This document shows positions 38,159 to 47,129 of a stretch of DNA of 64,000 nucleotides, piece after piece. Each line of letters opens with the position of its first letter. Within the stretch, counting starts at the first letter, position 1. The notes beneath the pieces are model-generated. The model saw nothing but the letters and a program-made list of their open reading frames with translations. It ran no database searches and was not told where the DNA came from. The stretch covers positions 1 to 64,000 of the forward strand of contig CALEAV010000015.1 of the NCBI GenBank assembly GCA_937943575.1, read 5' to 3'. This DNA comes from an uncultured bacterium. GTDB lineage: Bacteria; Desulfobacterota; Desulfobaccia; Desulfobaccales; 0-14-0-80-60-11. The position numbers and the translations under genes were made by a program.

Positions 38159-38704
38159 TCAAGCACCCTCCACCTGCTGCCGGTAAGCGGCCACCGCCTT
38201 GGGAATGAGGCGCCGCAGAAACACCCGGCGGTCGAGGGCGTTGAGCCGGCTGTAGGCCGGAAAGTCCGGATGGCTGGGGCTCAATTCCGGCAGGGCCCGG
38301 GCAAATTCCCCCCCCTGGCGCCAGGCCTCCTGCACCAGGGCGATGAGGGGGGTTTCCTCCTGCGGCAGGGACTCCACCCACCCCAGCCGCCGCATCACCT
38401 CAAAGCGCAGCCGGTCCACCAGGGCAAAAGCCGTGTCCATGATCCTGAGCTTGGTCCCCGCCTCCAGATCATCCAGCCGGAAGCGCACCGAGCCCCCCAG
38501 CCCCATGGCCCCCATCACCAGATCGAAGAGGGCATAGAGGTTCTCCTCCCCGGGGGTGGCCAGATAAAGCAGGGTGGCGGCACTGAGGTCCTGAAGCCGG
38601 GTCTCCGGTCCGAACTGCTCCTGGAAGCGTTTCAGCCAGCTGCTGAAAGCCTTGTCCGCCATGAGCTTGCGGCGGAAGCGTTCCAGATCCACCAGGTCAG
38701 CCAT
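38159..38704 (-). CDS. Conserved-looking hypothetical protein
   Basis: 181 aa, MADLVDLERFRRKLMADKAFSSWLKRFQEQFG...; overlaps the pgsA-like gene end. Confidence 0.65.
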   Translation of the reverse strand: MADLVDLERFRRKLMADKAFSSWLKRFQEQFGPETRLQDLSAATLLYLATPGEENLYALFDLVMGAMGLGGSVRFRLDDLEAGTKLRIMDTAFALVDRLRFEVMRRLGWVESLPQEETPLIALVQEAWRQGGEFARALPELSPSHPDFPAYSRLNALDRRVFLRRLIPKAVAAYRQQVEGA

Positions 38705-39293
38705 GGCCGTCCTCAGCCGGGCCCGCCTCCTTTCCCTTCTCCCCCATCTTCAGACCCTGGGTTAGATACTGGATGCCGGAATAGGTGCTCAGCCCCCCGG
38801 TCAGAAGAAACAACCCCTGGAGGAGGGTCCCCGAAATCGGCGCCAGACGACTACCCAGGACCACAAACACCGTGAGCATCTGGGCTGCGGCGGTGGCTTT
38901 CCCCGCCACGCTGGGACGCACCGCCACCGGATAGTCACACAGCTTGAGAACCACGATCCCCAGCACCAGGACGAGATCCCGGCTGATGACCACCACCGCC
39001 AGCCACGGGGGGATGAGGCGGTAGATGCTCAACAGGATGAAGCTGCTCATCAAAAGGAGCTTGTCCGCCAGGGGGTCCAGCACCATCCCCAGGGGAGAGC
39101 GCTGCTGCCAATGCCGGGCAATGAGGCCGTCGATGAAATCGCTCAGGCTGGCGCACACGAAGACCGCCAGGGCCGGGCCGTAGCGCCCCTGGAGGAGGAA
39201 AATGACAAAGAGCGGCGTCAGCAGGATGCGGATGAGGGTGATGGCGTTGGGCACCGTCAGGCTGCGGCGGGAAAGGGAAGGCTCACTCATCAT
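38697..39293 (-). CDS. pgsA: CDP-alcohol phosphatidyltransferase (PgsA-like)
   Basis: PNAITLIRILLTPLFVIFLLQG...LSDFIDGLIARHWQQRSPLGMVLDPLADKLLL (CDP-OH-P motif). Confidence 0.9.
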   Translation of the reverse strand: MMSEPSLSRRSLTVPNAITLIRILLTPLFVIFLLQGRYGPALAVFVCASLSDFIDGLIARHWQQRSPLGMVLDPLADKLLLMSSFILLSIYRLIPPWLAVVVISRDLVLVLGIVVLKLCDYPVAVRPSVAGKATAAAQMLTVFVVLGSRLAPISGTLLQGLFLLTGGLSTYSGIQYLTQGLKMGEKGKEAGPAEDGHG

Positions 39294-39362
39294 GCTTCGG
39301 CATCGTATCAGAAAATCCTGCCCGCCGCCATGGCGGCAGCCGGAAACGACGCGCCTGTTTCC

Positions 39363-40223
39363 TTATCCCGAGGGCTTGTCCATGCATGTAGCCGTCCCCG
39401 CCAGGGCCCCGGAGGCCGCCTCGGCCATCACCGCCACCGGCGCCGGCTGCCCCGTCCACAGGGTGAATTGCGCCGCCCCCTGATGGAGGAGCATCCTGAG
39501 GCCGTCCACCACCTCGCAGCCCCGGGCGTGGGCCTCCGTGAGAAGCCGGGTCCGCAGCGGCCGATAGACGATGTCCATCACCAGCCGGAAGCGGGACAGC
39601 AGCTCCGGCGCCAGGGGGAGGTCCCCCGCATGCGGCTCCATGCCCACCGGAGTGGCATTGATGAGGATCTCCGCCCCGCAGGCCTCCAGCTGCCCCGGCT
39701 CCAGGGCCTCCACCCCAAACTCCCGGGCCAGGGCCGCCGCCTTGGCCGTGTCAATATCAGTGAGACTCACCCGGGCGCCGGCCTGCAGCACCCCAAAGAC
39801 AATGGCCCGGGCCGCGCCCCCCGCTCCCAGCAGCAGGATGTGCCGCCCCCGCAGCTCCACCCGCTCCTGCAGGGCCGTCACCGCCCCCAGCCAGTCGGTA
39901 TTGTGCCCCACCAGGCGACCGTCCTGATTCACCACCGTGTTCACCGCCCCCATGCGGGCCGCCGGCCCCGCCACCTCATCCAGCAGGGGGATGATCTCCT
40001 CCTTGAAGGGAATGGTGACGCTCACCCCCCCGATATTCAGGCCCCGCAGCCCCGCCACGGCCTGGGCAAGGTCCTGGACCTCAAAGGGCACATAGACGGC
40101 GTTGATCCCCAGGTGGGCAAAGGCGGCATTGTGCATCGCCGGACTCAGGGAATGAGCCACCGGCCGCCCCAGTAGGCCGTACACCCGGGTGGTCCCGTCA
40201 ATCACCGGCGCAGGAGCCGCCAT
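39363..40223 (-). CDS. aroE: Shikimate dehydrogenase
   Basis: YGLLGRPVAHSLSPAMHNAAFAHLGINAVYVPFEV...GVSVTIPFKEEIIPLLDEV...LLGAGGAARAIVFG. Confidence 0.93.
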   Translation of the reverse strand: MAAPAPVIDGTTRVYGLLGRPVAHSLSPAMHNAAFAHLGINAVYVPFEVQDLAQAVAGLRGLNIGGVSVTIPFKEEIIPLLDEVAGPAARMGAVNTVVNQDGRLVGHNTDWLGAVTALQERVELRGRHILLLGAGGAARAIVFGVLQAGARVSLTDIDTAKAAALAREFGVEALEPGQLEACGAEILINATPVGMEPHAGDLPLAPELLSRFRLVMDIVYRPLRTRLLTEAHARGCEVVDGLRMLLHQGAAQFTLWTGQPAPVAVMAEAASGALAGTATCMDKPSG

Positions 40224-41002
40224 ATCCGCTTCACCTCGCTCACCGTGAGCTGCCCCGGGGCTGAGGCCCCCCGCCGGTGGAAGGGCGCATAGGTGAGATA
40301 CGACCCCAAAAACGGCGCCGCCACCCGGGACCAGCCCCCCAGCGCCCCCATACAGAAGGCGATGATCTCCTTGCCCGCCGCCAAGGCCCGGGGGATGAGA
40401 CCCAGAACCCGGAGATTGTCCGCCGGCTCCCGGGCCAGGGTCACCAGCTTGACAATCTCCCCCTCCGCCGCCAGCATGGCCTCCAGCTGCGCCGCCAGCT
40501 CCGGCTCCGGCGGCGTGCCGGCAAAATCATGCCACGAGAGGATCAGCCGGGTCTCCCCCTTGGCCGCCGCCAGCTCCCGGCGCCAGCCCGCCTCGGTGCG
40601 CCACTCCACATCCACACAGGTGGGCCGGTAGGCCAGCGCCTCCTGAAGCACCTGCAGCCGCGCCGCCTCCTCCCCCCGCCAGCGCCCCCCCTCCGCCGGA
40701 TGCCGGTTGGTCACCACCACCGGCCCCGGCAGGGTGCCCAGAAGCCGCCTCAGCTCCACCCGCTCCAGATAATCCAGCCGCAACTCCGCCCAACACCCCT
40801 TGCGGGCCGCCCGCAAGTAGACCCCCCTGGCCCGCCGCGCCGCCTCCTCCACCACCGGCACACACAGCCGCAAAGGCGGCCGCCCGGGGGAAAGCCGTCC
40901 CCCCGGCCCTCCCTGCGGCTCCCTTCCCACCCCCTGGGAGGGGGAAGGTGCAGGGGACCCCGCCTCCTGGCCCCCTCCCCCTGAGCCTCTTCTGCCCCTC
41001 AA
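40202..41002 (-). CDS. aroD: Type I 3-dehydroquinate dehydratase (start uncertain)
   Basis: LRLCVPVVEE...AELRLDYLE...VVTNRHPAEGGRW...VDVEWRTE...LILSWHDFAGTP...IVKLVTLA...FCMGALGGWSRVAAPFLGSYLTYAP. Confidence 0.85.
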   Translation of the reverse strand: MRGRRGSGGGGQEAGSPAPSPSQGVGREPQGGPGGRLSPGRPPLRLCVPVVEEAARRARGVYLRAARKGCWAELRLDYLERVELRRLLGTLPGPVVVTNRHPAEGGRWRGEEAARLQVLQEALAYRPTCVDVEWRTEAGWRRELAAAKGETRLILSWHDFAGTPPEPELAAQLEAMLAAEGEIVKLVTLAREPADNLRVLGLIPRALAAGKEIIAFCMGALGGWSRVAAPFLGSYLTYAPFHRRGASAPGQLTVSEVKRIWRLLRR

Positions 41003-42090
41003 CTCAGCCGCTCCACGCCGGGGGCCTTGGGGAAGGAGCCCAGGAGCTTGAACCAGGCGCTCAAATGCCTGATCTCCTCCAGGGCCTGGCCCACGTGGGC
41101 TTCGGCCCGGTGCCCGTCCAGGTCCACAAAGAAGAGGTAGCGCCAGGCCTCGGTCTTCATGGGCCTCGAGACGATGCGGCTCATGTTGATCCCCCGCTCC
41201 GCCAGGGGCCTGAGGGTATGGTAGAGGGCGCCGGGCACATCGTCCACCGCAAAGATGATGGAGGTCTTGTCGGCGCCGGTGGGGCCGGGGGTGTCGGGGC
41301 CGATGACAAAGAAATGGGTGACGTTGCCGGGGTGGTCCTCAATGCGTTTCTCGATCACCCTCAGGTCATACAGGGGGGCCGCAAAGGCGCTGGCGATGGC
41401 CGCCGAGTTGGGGTTCTTGGCGGCCTTCTGGGCTGCGGCGCCGGTGGAGGCCACCTCCAGCACCGGGATGTCCGGCAAATGCGTGGCCAGCCAGCGCCGG
41501 CACTGCCCCAGGGCCTGGGGGTGGCTGTAAATCACCTCCACGTCCTGGATCTGCCCGGAGCGGGACAACAGGTCGTGTGTGATCTCCAGGTAGATCTCGC
41601 CGCAGATGTGCAGGGAGTTTTCGGCAAAGAGGTCCAGGGTTTCATTCACCACCCCTTCGGTGGAGTTCTCGATGGGCACCACGCCGTAATGATATTTTTC
41701 CTTCCCCACCTCGCTGAAGACTTCCCGGATGGTGGCCATGGGCCGGTAGCGGGTGGCGTGGCCGAATTTCTTGAGGGCCGCCAGGTGGGAAAAGGTGGCC
41801 TCCGGCCCCAGAAAGGCCACGGACACCGGCGCCTGGATCTCCCGGGCGGCGGAGATGATCTCCCGGAAGATGTTGCGCAACGCCGCGGCGGAGAGGGGAC
41901 CGGGATTTTTGTGGAGCAGGTGGGCCAGCACCTCCTCTTCCCGGCGGAAATCCAGGGTGCGCTGGCCCTCCCGGTTCTTGATGAGGCCGATCTCCTGGGC
42001 CAGGGCCTGGCGGCGGTTGAGGAGCAGGAGCAGCTCCTCATCCACCTGGTCGATGGCGGCTCGCAGCCGTTCCTTGTCCGTCATGGTCAT
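40999..42090 (-). CDS. pheA: Bifunctional chorismate mutase / prephenate dehydratase
   Basis: CM: LRAAIDQVDEELLLLLNRRQALAQEIG; PDT: VAFLGPEATFSHLAALKKFG; ACT: GALYHTLRPLAERGINMSRIVSRPMKTEAWRYLFFVDLDGH. Confidence 0.95.
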   Translation of the reverse strand: MTMTDKERLRAAIDQVDEELLLLLNRRQALAQEIGLIKNREGQRTLDFRREEEVLAHLLHKNPGPLSAAALRNIFREIISAAREIQAPVSVAFLGPEATFSHLAALKKFGHATRYRPMATIREVFSEVGKEKYHYGVVPIENSTEGVVNETLDLFAENSLHICGEIYLEITHDLLSRSGQIQDVEVIYSHPQALGQCRRWLATHLPDIPVLEVASTGAAAQKAAKNPNSAAIASAFAAPLYDLRVIEKRIEDHPGNVTHFFVIGPDTPGPTGADKTSIIFAVDDVPGALYHTLRPLAERGINMSRIVSRPMKTEAWRYLFFVDLDGHRAEAHVGQALEEIRHLSAWFKLLGSFPKAPGVERLS

Positions 42091-43079
42091 TTCTCGGTGA
42101 TGGTTTCCGTGACTTTGTGCCCGAAGTGGCGCCCGGCCTCCTCCAGCGCCGCCAGCACCTCCTCCCCGGGCTTGAGGGACACGATGGAAACGGCTTCGCC
42201 CCCGGGCCGGGTGAGGCGGATGGTCTCGGCGTTCTGCAGGATGAGACTGAACTCCTTCCCCTCGGCCTCGGCGGTCACCAGCATCAGGGGCCGGCTCTCC
42301 ACCTTCACCCGGCCCACCACCGCCGGCCGGGTGCTGCCGTCGTGGCGCACCACCAGCACCTCATCCCCGGCCTTGAGCTCCCCCAGATACCGGGTCGTGC
42401 CGCCCGTCACCCGGATATAGGCATGCACCGGACCGGCGTTGACCCGGAAGGGCCGCGGCGCCACGTAGGGGTTCTCCAGGGATTCGGCATGCACGAGAAA
42501 GAGCCCCCCGGAGGAATTGCCCACCAGCATGCCCTCCCCCAGCCCCAGGTTGGAGCAGGTGTCCACGCACACCCGGTCCCCCATGCCCAGGGGCCTGAGG
42601 CCGGTGATGCGGGCCACGGTGAGGGCCACCGGCGGTGAGGCCTCCTTGACCAGGCGGGCCACCGCCTTGATAACCGCCGGGTCCCGGCTCGCCACCACCA
42701 CGCCGTCCACCCCCCTCTCCAGGATCCCCAGGGCGGTGCGGGCCTCCTCGGGGCCGGCCACCTCCACAAAGATGTTGCCGGTTTGGGCCACCAGGTTCTC
42801 CAGGGGGATGATGGTCCAGTCCGGGGTCCGCACGATGACCGGCAGCTCCCGGGCCAGGCGCACCACCTCCGCCTCGTCCGCCGTCGAGGTCACCGTCACC
42901 TCGGCCACCTGCCGCCCCGGCACCAGATCGCCGTCCTCGGCCACCACCGTGATCAGCCCCAGGGCCTTGACCTCCGCCGCCTTGCCCGGCGCCACCCACA
43001 CCGCATCGGCCCCGGACTCGAGCGCGGTGGTCACCAGTTTCTTGTCCCAGGGGTCGATCTTCACCCACAGCTTTTTCAT
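42087..43079 (-). CDS. 3-dehydroquinate synthase II (archaeal type, AroB')
   Basis: MKKLWVKIDPWDKKLVTTALESGADAVWV...NIFVEVAGPEEARTALGILERGVDGVVV...FRVNAGPVHAYIRVTGGTTRYLGELKAGDEVLVV. Confidence 0.92.
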   Translation of the reverse strand: MKKLWVKIDPWDKKLVTTALESGADAVWVAPGKAAEVKALGLITVVAEDGDLVPGRQVAEVTVTSTADEAEVVRLARELPVIVRTPDWTIIPLENLVAQTGNIFVEVAGPEEARTALGILERGVDGVVVASRDPAVIKAVARLVKEASPPVALTVARITGLRPLGMGDRVCVDTCSNLGLGEGMLVGNSSGGLFLVHAESLENPYVAPRPFRVNAGPVHAYIRVTGGTTRYLGELKAGDEVLVVRHDGSTRPAVVGRVKVESRPLMLVTAEAEGKEFSLILQNAETIRLTRPGGEAVSIVSLKPGEEVLAALEEAGRHFGHKVTETITEK

Positions 43080-43091
43080 GGCGTGCCCGCC

Positions 43092-43913
43092 TCAGCTGGC
43101 CGCGCGGCGGCCCACTTCCACGGCGCTCAGGAAGCCCAGGGCCTCATCCACGCTGGCGTTTTCATGCACGATGAGGCTGATGGCCCCCACCATGCGGGCC
43201 GGATCCCGGTGCTGGAAGATGTTGCGGCCGATGGAGACCCCGGCCCCGCCGGCCTCGATGGAGTCCTTCACCATCTCCAGGATCTCTCTATCGGAGTTCA
43301 TCTTGGGACCGCCGGCAATCACCACCGGCACCGGGCAGCCCCGCACCACCTCCCGGAAGGACTCCACCGAGCCGGTATAGGAGACCTTGATGATGTCGGC
43401 GCCCAGCTCCGCGCCCAGCCGGGCCACGTGCTTGATCACCCCGGCATCGTATTCATTCCTGATCTTTTCCCCCCGGGGATACATCATGGCCAGCACCGGC
43501 ATGCCCCAATCCCGGGCGTGGCGGCAGACCAGACCCAGGTCGCTGAGCATCTCCTTTTCCGAGCCGTTGCCGATGTTGACATGGATGCTCACCGCATCGG
43601 CCCCCAGCTTGATGGCCTCCTCCACGGTGCACACCAGGGTCTTGGCGTTGGGGAAGGGGGAGAGCACCGTGGAGCCCGACAGGTGGATGATGAGCCCCAC
43701 GTCCTTGCCCCGGCGGCGATGGCCGCCCTCCACCAGCCCCTTGTGGATGACGATGGCGTTGGCGCCCCCGGAGGCCACCGCATTGACGGTGGTCTTCATG
43801 TCGATGAGGCCTTCAATGGGCCCCACCGTCACCCCGTGGTCCATGGGAACGATGACGGTGCGTCCCGTCTCCCGGTTCATGATGCGTTCCATGCGGATGA
43901 GTTTGCCGATCAC
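43092..43913 (-). CDS. 2-amino-3,7-dideoxy-D-threo-hept-6-ulosonate synthase (AroA', archaeal-type shikimate entry)
   Basis: [42 protein letters not shown]...VKVSY-type TGS...[38 protein letters not shown] start with ggaggaggcgac RBS. Confidence 0.92.
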   Translation of the reverse strand: MIGKLIRMERIMNRETGRTVIVPMDHGVTVGPIEGLIDMKTTVNAVASGGANAIVIHKGLVEGGHRRRGKDVGLIIHLSGSTVLSPFPNAKTLVCTVEEAIKLGADAVSIHVNIGNGSEKEMLSDLGLVCRHARDWGMPVLAMMYPRGEKIRNEYDAGVIKHVARLGAELGADIIKVSYTGSVESFREVVRGCPVPVVIAGGPKMNSDREILEMVKDSIEAGGAGVSIGRNIFQHRDPARMVGAISLIVHENASVDEALGFLSAVEVGRRAAS

Positions 43914-43952
43914 GTCGCCTCCTCCCGCCGTCGCACCCGGGGCCGGCCTAAC

Positions 43953-43988
43953 AAAAAAGCCGTGGCCCCCCGGTGCGCCACGGCTTTT
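43953..43988 (-). terminator. Leader intrinsic terminator (attenuator) upstream of aroA'
   Basis: On minus strand AAAAGCCGTGGC-10 nt-GCCACGGCTTTTTT: 12-bp perfect stem plus T-run. Confidence 0.92.
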
Positions 43989-44039
43989 AAAAGTTTGCTG
44001 GTTTGTGCGATTAAGGACTTTTAAAAGTCGAGGCGCACC
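43972..44039 (-). promoter_or_regulatory. Antiterminator hairpin overlapping the attenuator
   Basis: GGTGCGCCTCGACTTTTAAAAG pairs with CTTTTAAAAGCCGTGGCGCACC (20/22), sharing the 5' half of the terminator stem. Confidence 0.88.
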
Positions 44040-44097
44040 TGGAGCCTCCATAATAATAGTAGCTGAAATAAAAGCCACGCAGGAGCGGACGGTGCAT
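44011..44097 (-). CDS. Leader peptide [28 protein letters not shown] (Tyr/Phe attenuation leader)
   Basis: 28 codons; Phe-Tyr-Phe-Ser-Tyr-Tyr-Tyr-Tyr run just upstream of antiterminator arm; SD-like GAGGG; stop directly after the first antiterminator arm. Confidence 0.88.
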   Translation of the reverse strand: MHRPLLRGFYFSYYYYGGSRCASTFKSP

Positions 44098-44121
44098 GTG
44101 AATTTTCCCTCGACCTGATTT

Positions 44122-44151
44122 ATGCTAAATTGTTCCCGTAGGGGCTGTCAA
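44122..44151 (-). promoter_or_regulatory. Candidate sigma70 promoter of aromatic operon
   Basis: On minus strand TTGACA-18 nt-TAGCAT followed by the leader ORF. Confidence 0.7.
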
Positions 44152-44174
44152 GCTTTTTTTGTGTTCCCGCGGCA

Positions 44175-44512
44175 AGGGGGGATGCCGGCTGCCGTCATCC
44201 CGCCGCCTCTCCACCCCCCTTCCCCGGTGAGGGGGGGGAGGCAGGCCCGCCGGAAGGGGCGAATCCGGTGTTCCCGGCCCCCGTCCCGGTGCCGGACTCA
44301 ACCGGCGGGGTGGCAGGGGAATTGGGGAAACCGGGCTTTGGCTTGCGAGGCTCCGTCCTGCCCCGGCCTGGGGGGATGCCGGCATCGTTTTCTGGTAAAG
44401 GCAAGAAAAGGGGGGCCGCCGGCTCCCGTCCTTCCCTCAGCCTCTCCACTCCCCTCCCCGGCAAGGGGCTGGGGGATGAGGGCCCGCCGGAAGGGGCGGG
44501 GCCGGTGGCTAT
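44175..44512. repeat. Imperfect GC-rich direct repeat pair, about 95 bp each (about 44175-44271 and 44407-44508)
   Basis: Shared blocks: gccgcctctccac / cagcctctccact, ccccttccccgg / cccctccccgg, gcccgccggaaggggcg, ggggggatgccggc. Confidence 0.6.
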
Positions 44513-44588
44513 TGCCCCGTCCCGGAAATCGCCGGACATACTGCTGTTGCCTGGCCGGGGGAACTGCCCCCGGCCCGCCTGTTCCCGT

Positions 44589-45842
44589 ATGGCGCTGACC
44601 CCGGTCCTGGCTTACATTCTCCTGTGGTTCCCCGAGCGCACCCAGACCTTCATCCGGGATGAGGTGGCCACTTTGGCCGAGGCAGGCCTGCCGCTGCGGG
44701 TGTATACCCTCTACGGCCGGCAGCGGGGCGCCCCGCCGGCCCCCCCGGTGCCCGTCACCCGGCTGGGGGTGGCGGCGGGGGCCACCCTCCTCCGGCATCT
44801 GGCTGGCCTCCGCCGGGAGTTCGGCCCCGAAGCCCCGGCCTTCCTCCGGCAGGTCCTCTGCCGGCGGTGGCGCAGTCTCGAGACCGCCGCCGAAGCCCTG
44901 TGGGCGGCGCTGGCCGGGGTGTATCTGGCGAAGCGTGCCCCCGCGGAGGGCGCGGCCCACCTCCACGCCCCCTGGGCCGACGGGCCCGCCACCGCCGCCT
45001 GGGTGGCCTCGCACTTCAGCGGCCTGCCCTTCAGTTTCGCCGCCCATGCCCATGATATCTACCCGCCGGATGGGGCCCTGAACGACAAGCTCCAGGCGGC
45101 CGCCTGGGTGCACACCGTCTCCCGGGCCAACCGGGACTATCTGGCCGGCCTCTGCCCCCCTGCCGCCGCCAGGATCCTGACCATCCCGGTGGGCGTGTCC
45201 CTTCCGGATTCGACCCCCATGCCTCCTGAGCGCCCCCCCGGGCCTGTGCGCCTCCTCTCCGTGGGGCGGCTGGTGGACAAAAAGGGCTACCCCGTGCTCT
45301 TGGAGGCCTGCCACCTCCTGAAGGCCCAGGGGCTGGCCCTCCACCTCACCCTGGCCGGAGACGGCCCCCGGCGCCGGGCCCTGCAGAGGCAGGCCCGCAC
45401 CCTGGGCCTGGAGGTGACCTTCCTGGGGTATGTGCCTCCCCAGGAGGTGCTCCGCCTCTATCCCCAGGCGGACCTGTTTGTCCTCCCCTGCCAGGTGGAT
45501 TCCCGGGGGGACCGGGACGCCACCCCCAGCGTCCTCAAGGAAGCCCTGGTCCATGGAGTCCCGGTGGTGAGCACCGCCGTCTCCGGCGTCCCCGAGTTGG
45601 TGCGCCCCGGGGAAACGGGCTGGCTGGTGCCCCCCGGGGACCCCGCCGCCTTGGCCGCGGCCATCCGGGAGGCCCTGGCCGATCCCCCCGAGGCCCGCCG
45701 CCGCGCCCTCGCCGGCCGGGAGCTGGTGGCCCGGGAATACAACGCCCGCCACAATTACGGCCGGCTGGCGGCCCGCTTTCGGGCCACCCTGGCCGGGCTT
45801 GACCCTGGAAAGGACCCCCGCCGGCCGCAGGAGGGGGCGTGA
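44589..45842 (+). CDS. Glycosyltransferase family 4
   Basis: LLWFPERTQTFIRDEVATLAEAGLPLRVYTL...RLLSVGRLVDKKGYPVLLEACHLL...GDRDATPSVLKEALVHGVPVVSTAVSGVPELV. Confidence 0.9.
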   Translation: MALTPVLAYILLWFPERTQTFIRDEVATLAEAGLPLRVYTLYGRQRGAPPAPPVPVTRLGVAAGATLLRHLAGLRREFGPEAPAFLRQVLCRRWRSLETAAEALWAALAGVYLAKRAPAEGAAHLHAPWADGPATAAWVASHFSGLPFSFAAHAHDIYPPDGALNDKLQAAAWVHTVSRANRDYLAGLCPPAAARILTIPVGVSLPDSTPMPPERPPGPVRLLSVGRLVDKKGYPVLLEACHLLKAQGLALHLTLAGDGPRRRALQRQARTLGLEVTFLGYVPPQEVLRLYPQADLFVLPCQVDSRGDRDATPSVLKEALVHGVPVVSTAVSGVPELVRPGETGWLVPPGDPAALAAAIREALADPPEARRRALAGRELVAREYNARHNYGRLAARFRATLAGLDPGKDPRRPQEGA

Positions 45843-45905
45843 GGGGGTCAGGGCCGGTCGAATCCCCGGCCGCAGAGCCCTCAGGGCATCAATGACTTTG
45901 GCCCC

Positions 45906-47129
45906 ATGGAATGGCTGCTCGCCGGTGTGATGATTCTCAGCCTGGCCCCGCTGGCGGCCCTCACCCTCGTGGGAGGCCGCCGTCTGGCCCGCAGCGCCAG
46001 CCAGGAACCCCCGCCTCCCGGCCCCCCCTGGCCCCGCCTGAGTCTCATTGTGCCGGTGGCGGGCCGCCCTGAGGGCCTGGCCGCTGAGCTCACCTCCCTG
46101 CTCACCCAGGATTACCCCGGCTACGAGGTCCTGGTCATCACCGCCAGCTCCGGCGAACCGGCGGTGCCGGTGATCCGGGAGCTGCTGGGGCGCTTTCCCC
46201 ATCTGCGCCATGTCGTGAGCGGGCCGGCCCGGGGGTGCGGCCAGAAGAACCACAACCTCCTGGCCGGACTCAGGCTGGCGGATCAGCGCTCCCAGGTGAT
46301 CGCCTTCTGCGACCGGGGCCGCCTGGCGCCTGCGGCTTTCCTGCGGCATCTGGTGGCCCCCCTGCGTGAGGGCGCCCAGGTGGCCAGCGGCTACCACCGC
46401 CTCCATCCCGAAAAGCCCGGCCTCGCCGCCCTGGCCCGGGCTGCGGTGGTGGGGGTGCTGTGCCTCACCCGGGAATTTCCCGCCCTGATGCAGCCCTGGG
46501 GCGGCGCCACCGCCCTGCGGCGGGACCTGGTCACCAGCCTGGGCCTCCCGGGCCTGTGGGCCAGGACCGTGGTGGACGATGTCTCCCTGGCGGCAAGGCT
46601 GAAGCAGCGCCGGATGCCGGTGGTGTCCGCCCCGGGAGCCCTTCTGCGCACCCCGGTGGCGGCCGAAACCTGGGGACAGGCCGTGGCCTGGCTCACCCGC
46701 CAGTGGCTCTACCTGAAATACTGCCTCCCCGGCACCTGGCTGGCCGGCGGGCTCCTCGTCCACCTCACCCTGGCCCTCACCGCAGCCTCGGGTCTCCACC
46801 TCCTGGCGACCCCGTTTGGGGGTGCGGGTCCGGAAACCCTCCTGGCCGCCGGCTATCTGGGCGCCATGAGCCTGCTGTGGCTGCGCCTTCACCGTCTGCT
46901 TCAGCCCCCGGCCCGGGAAGGCCTGGCCCTGCTCCTCTGGCCGGCGGCCCTGGTTTTGGCCGCCTGGGCGCACCTGGCCTCCGGTTTCACTCACGTCCTG
47001 CACTGGCAGGGGCTGGCCTACCGGGTGGGCTTGGGCGGGGAGGTGCGACGGATTTGGCGGGCGGACTCCGCCCCGGGCGGAGCGCCCCGGCGGGGGGCAG
47101 GGCTAAGGCGCAAACAACCTGAAGCCTAA
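45906..47129 (+). CDS. Membrane glycosyltransferase family 2 (GT21/HpnI-like)
   Basis: RLSLIVPVAGRPEGLAAELTSLLTQDYPGYEVLVITASSGEPAVPVI...multiple C-terminal TM segments. Confidence 0.75.
   Translation: MEWLLAGVMILSLAPLAALTLVGGRRLARSASQEPPPPGPPWPRLSLIVPVAGRPEGLAAELTSLLTQDYPGYEVLVITASSGEPAVPVIRELLGRFPHLRHVVSGPARGCGQKNHNLLAGLRLADQRSQVIAFCDRGRLAPAAFLRHLVAPLREGAQVASGYHRLHPEKPGLAALARAAVVGVLCLTREFPALMQPWGGATALRRDLVTSLGLPGLWARTVVDDVSLAARLKQRRMPVVSAPGALLRTPVAAETWGQAVAWLTRQWLYLKYCLPGTWLAGGLLVHLTLALTAASGLHLLATPFGGAGPETLLAAGYLGAMSLLWLRLHRLLQPPAREGLALLLWPAALVLAAWAHLASGFTHVLHWQGLAYRVGLGGEVRRIWRADSAPGGAPRRGAGLRRKQPEA

Noticed and set aside
43914-44078. N-terminal extension of the ADH synthase ORF to 44078
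   Set aside because: It runs through the attenuator hairpins in a different frame from the Tyr/Phe leader; conserved sequence begins at the GTG at 43913 with a strong RBS.
44298-47003. 901-aa minus-strand ORF
   Set aside because: Antisense to two glycosyltransferases; no domain recognised.
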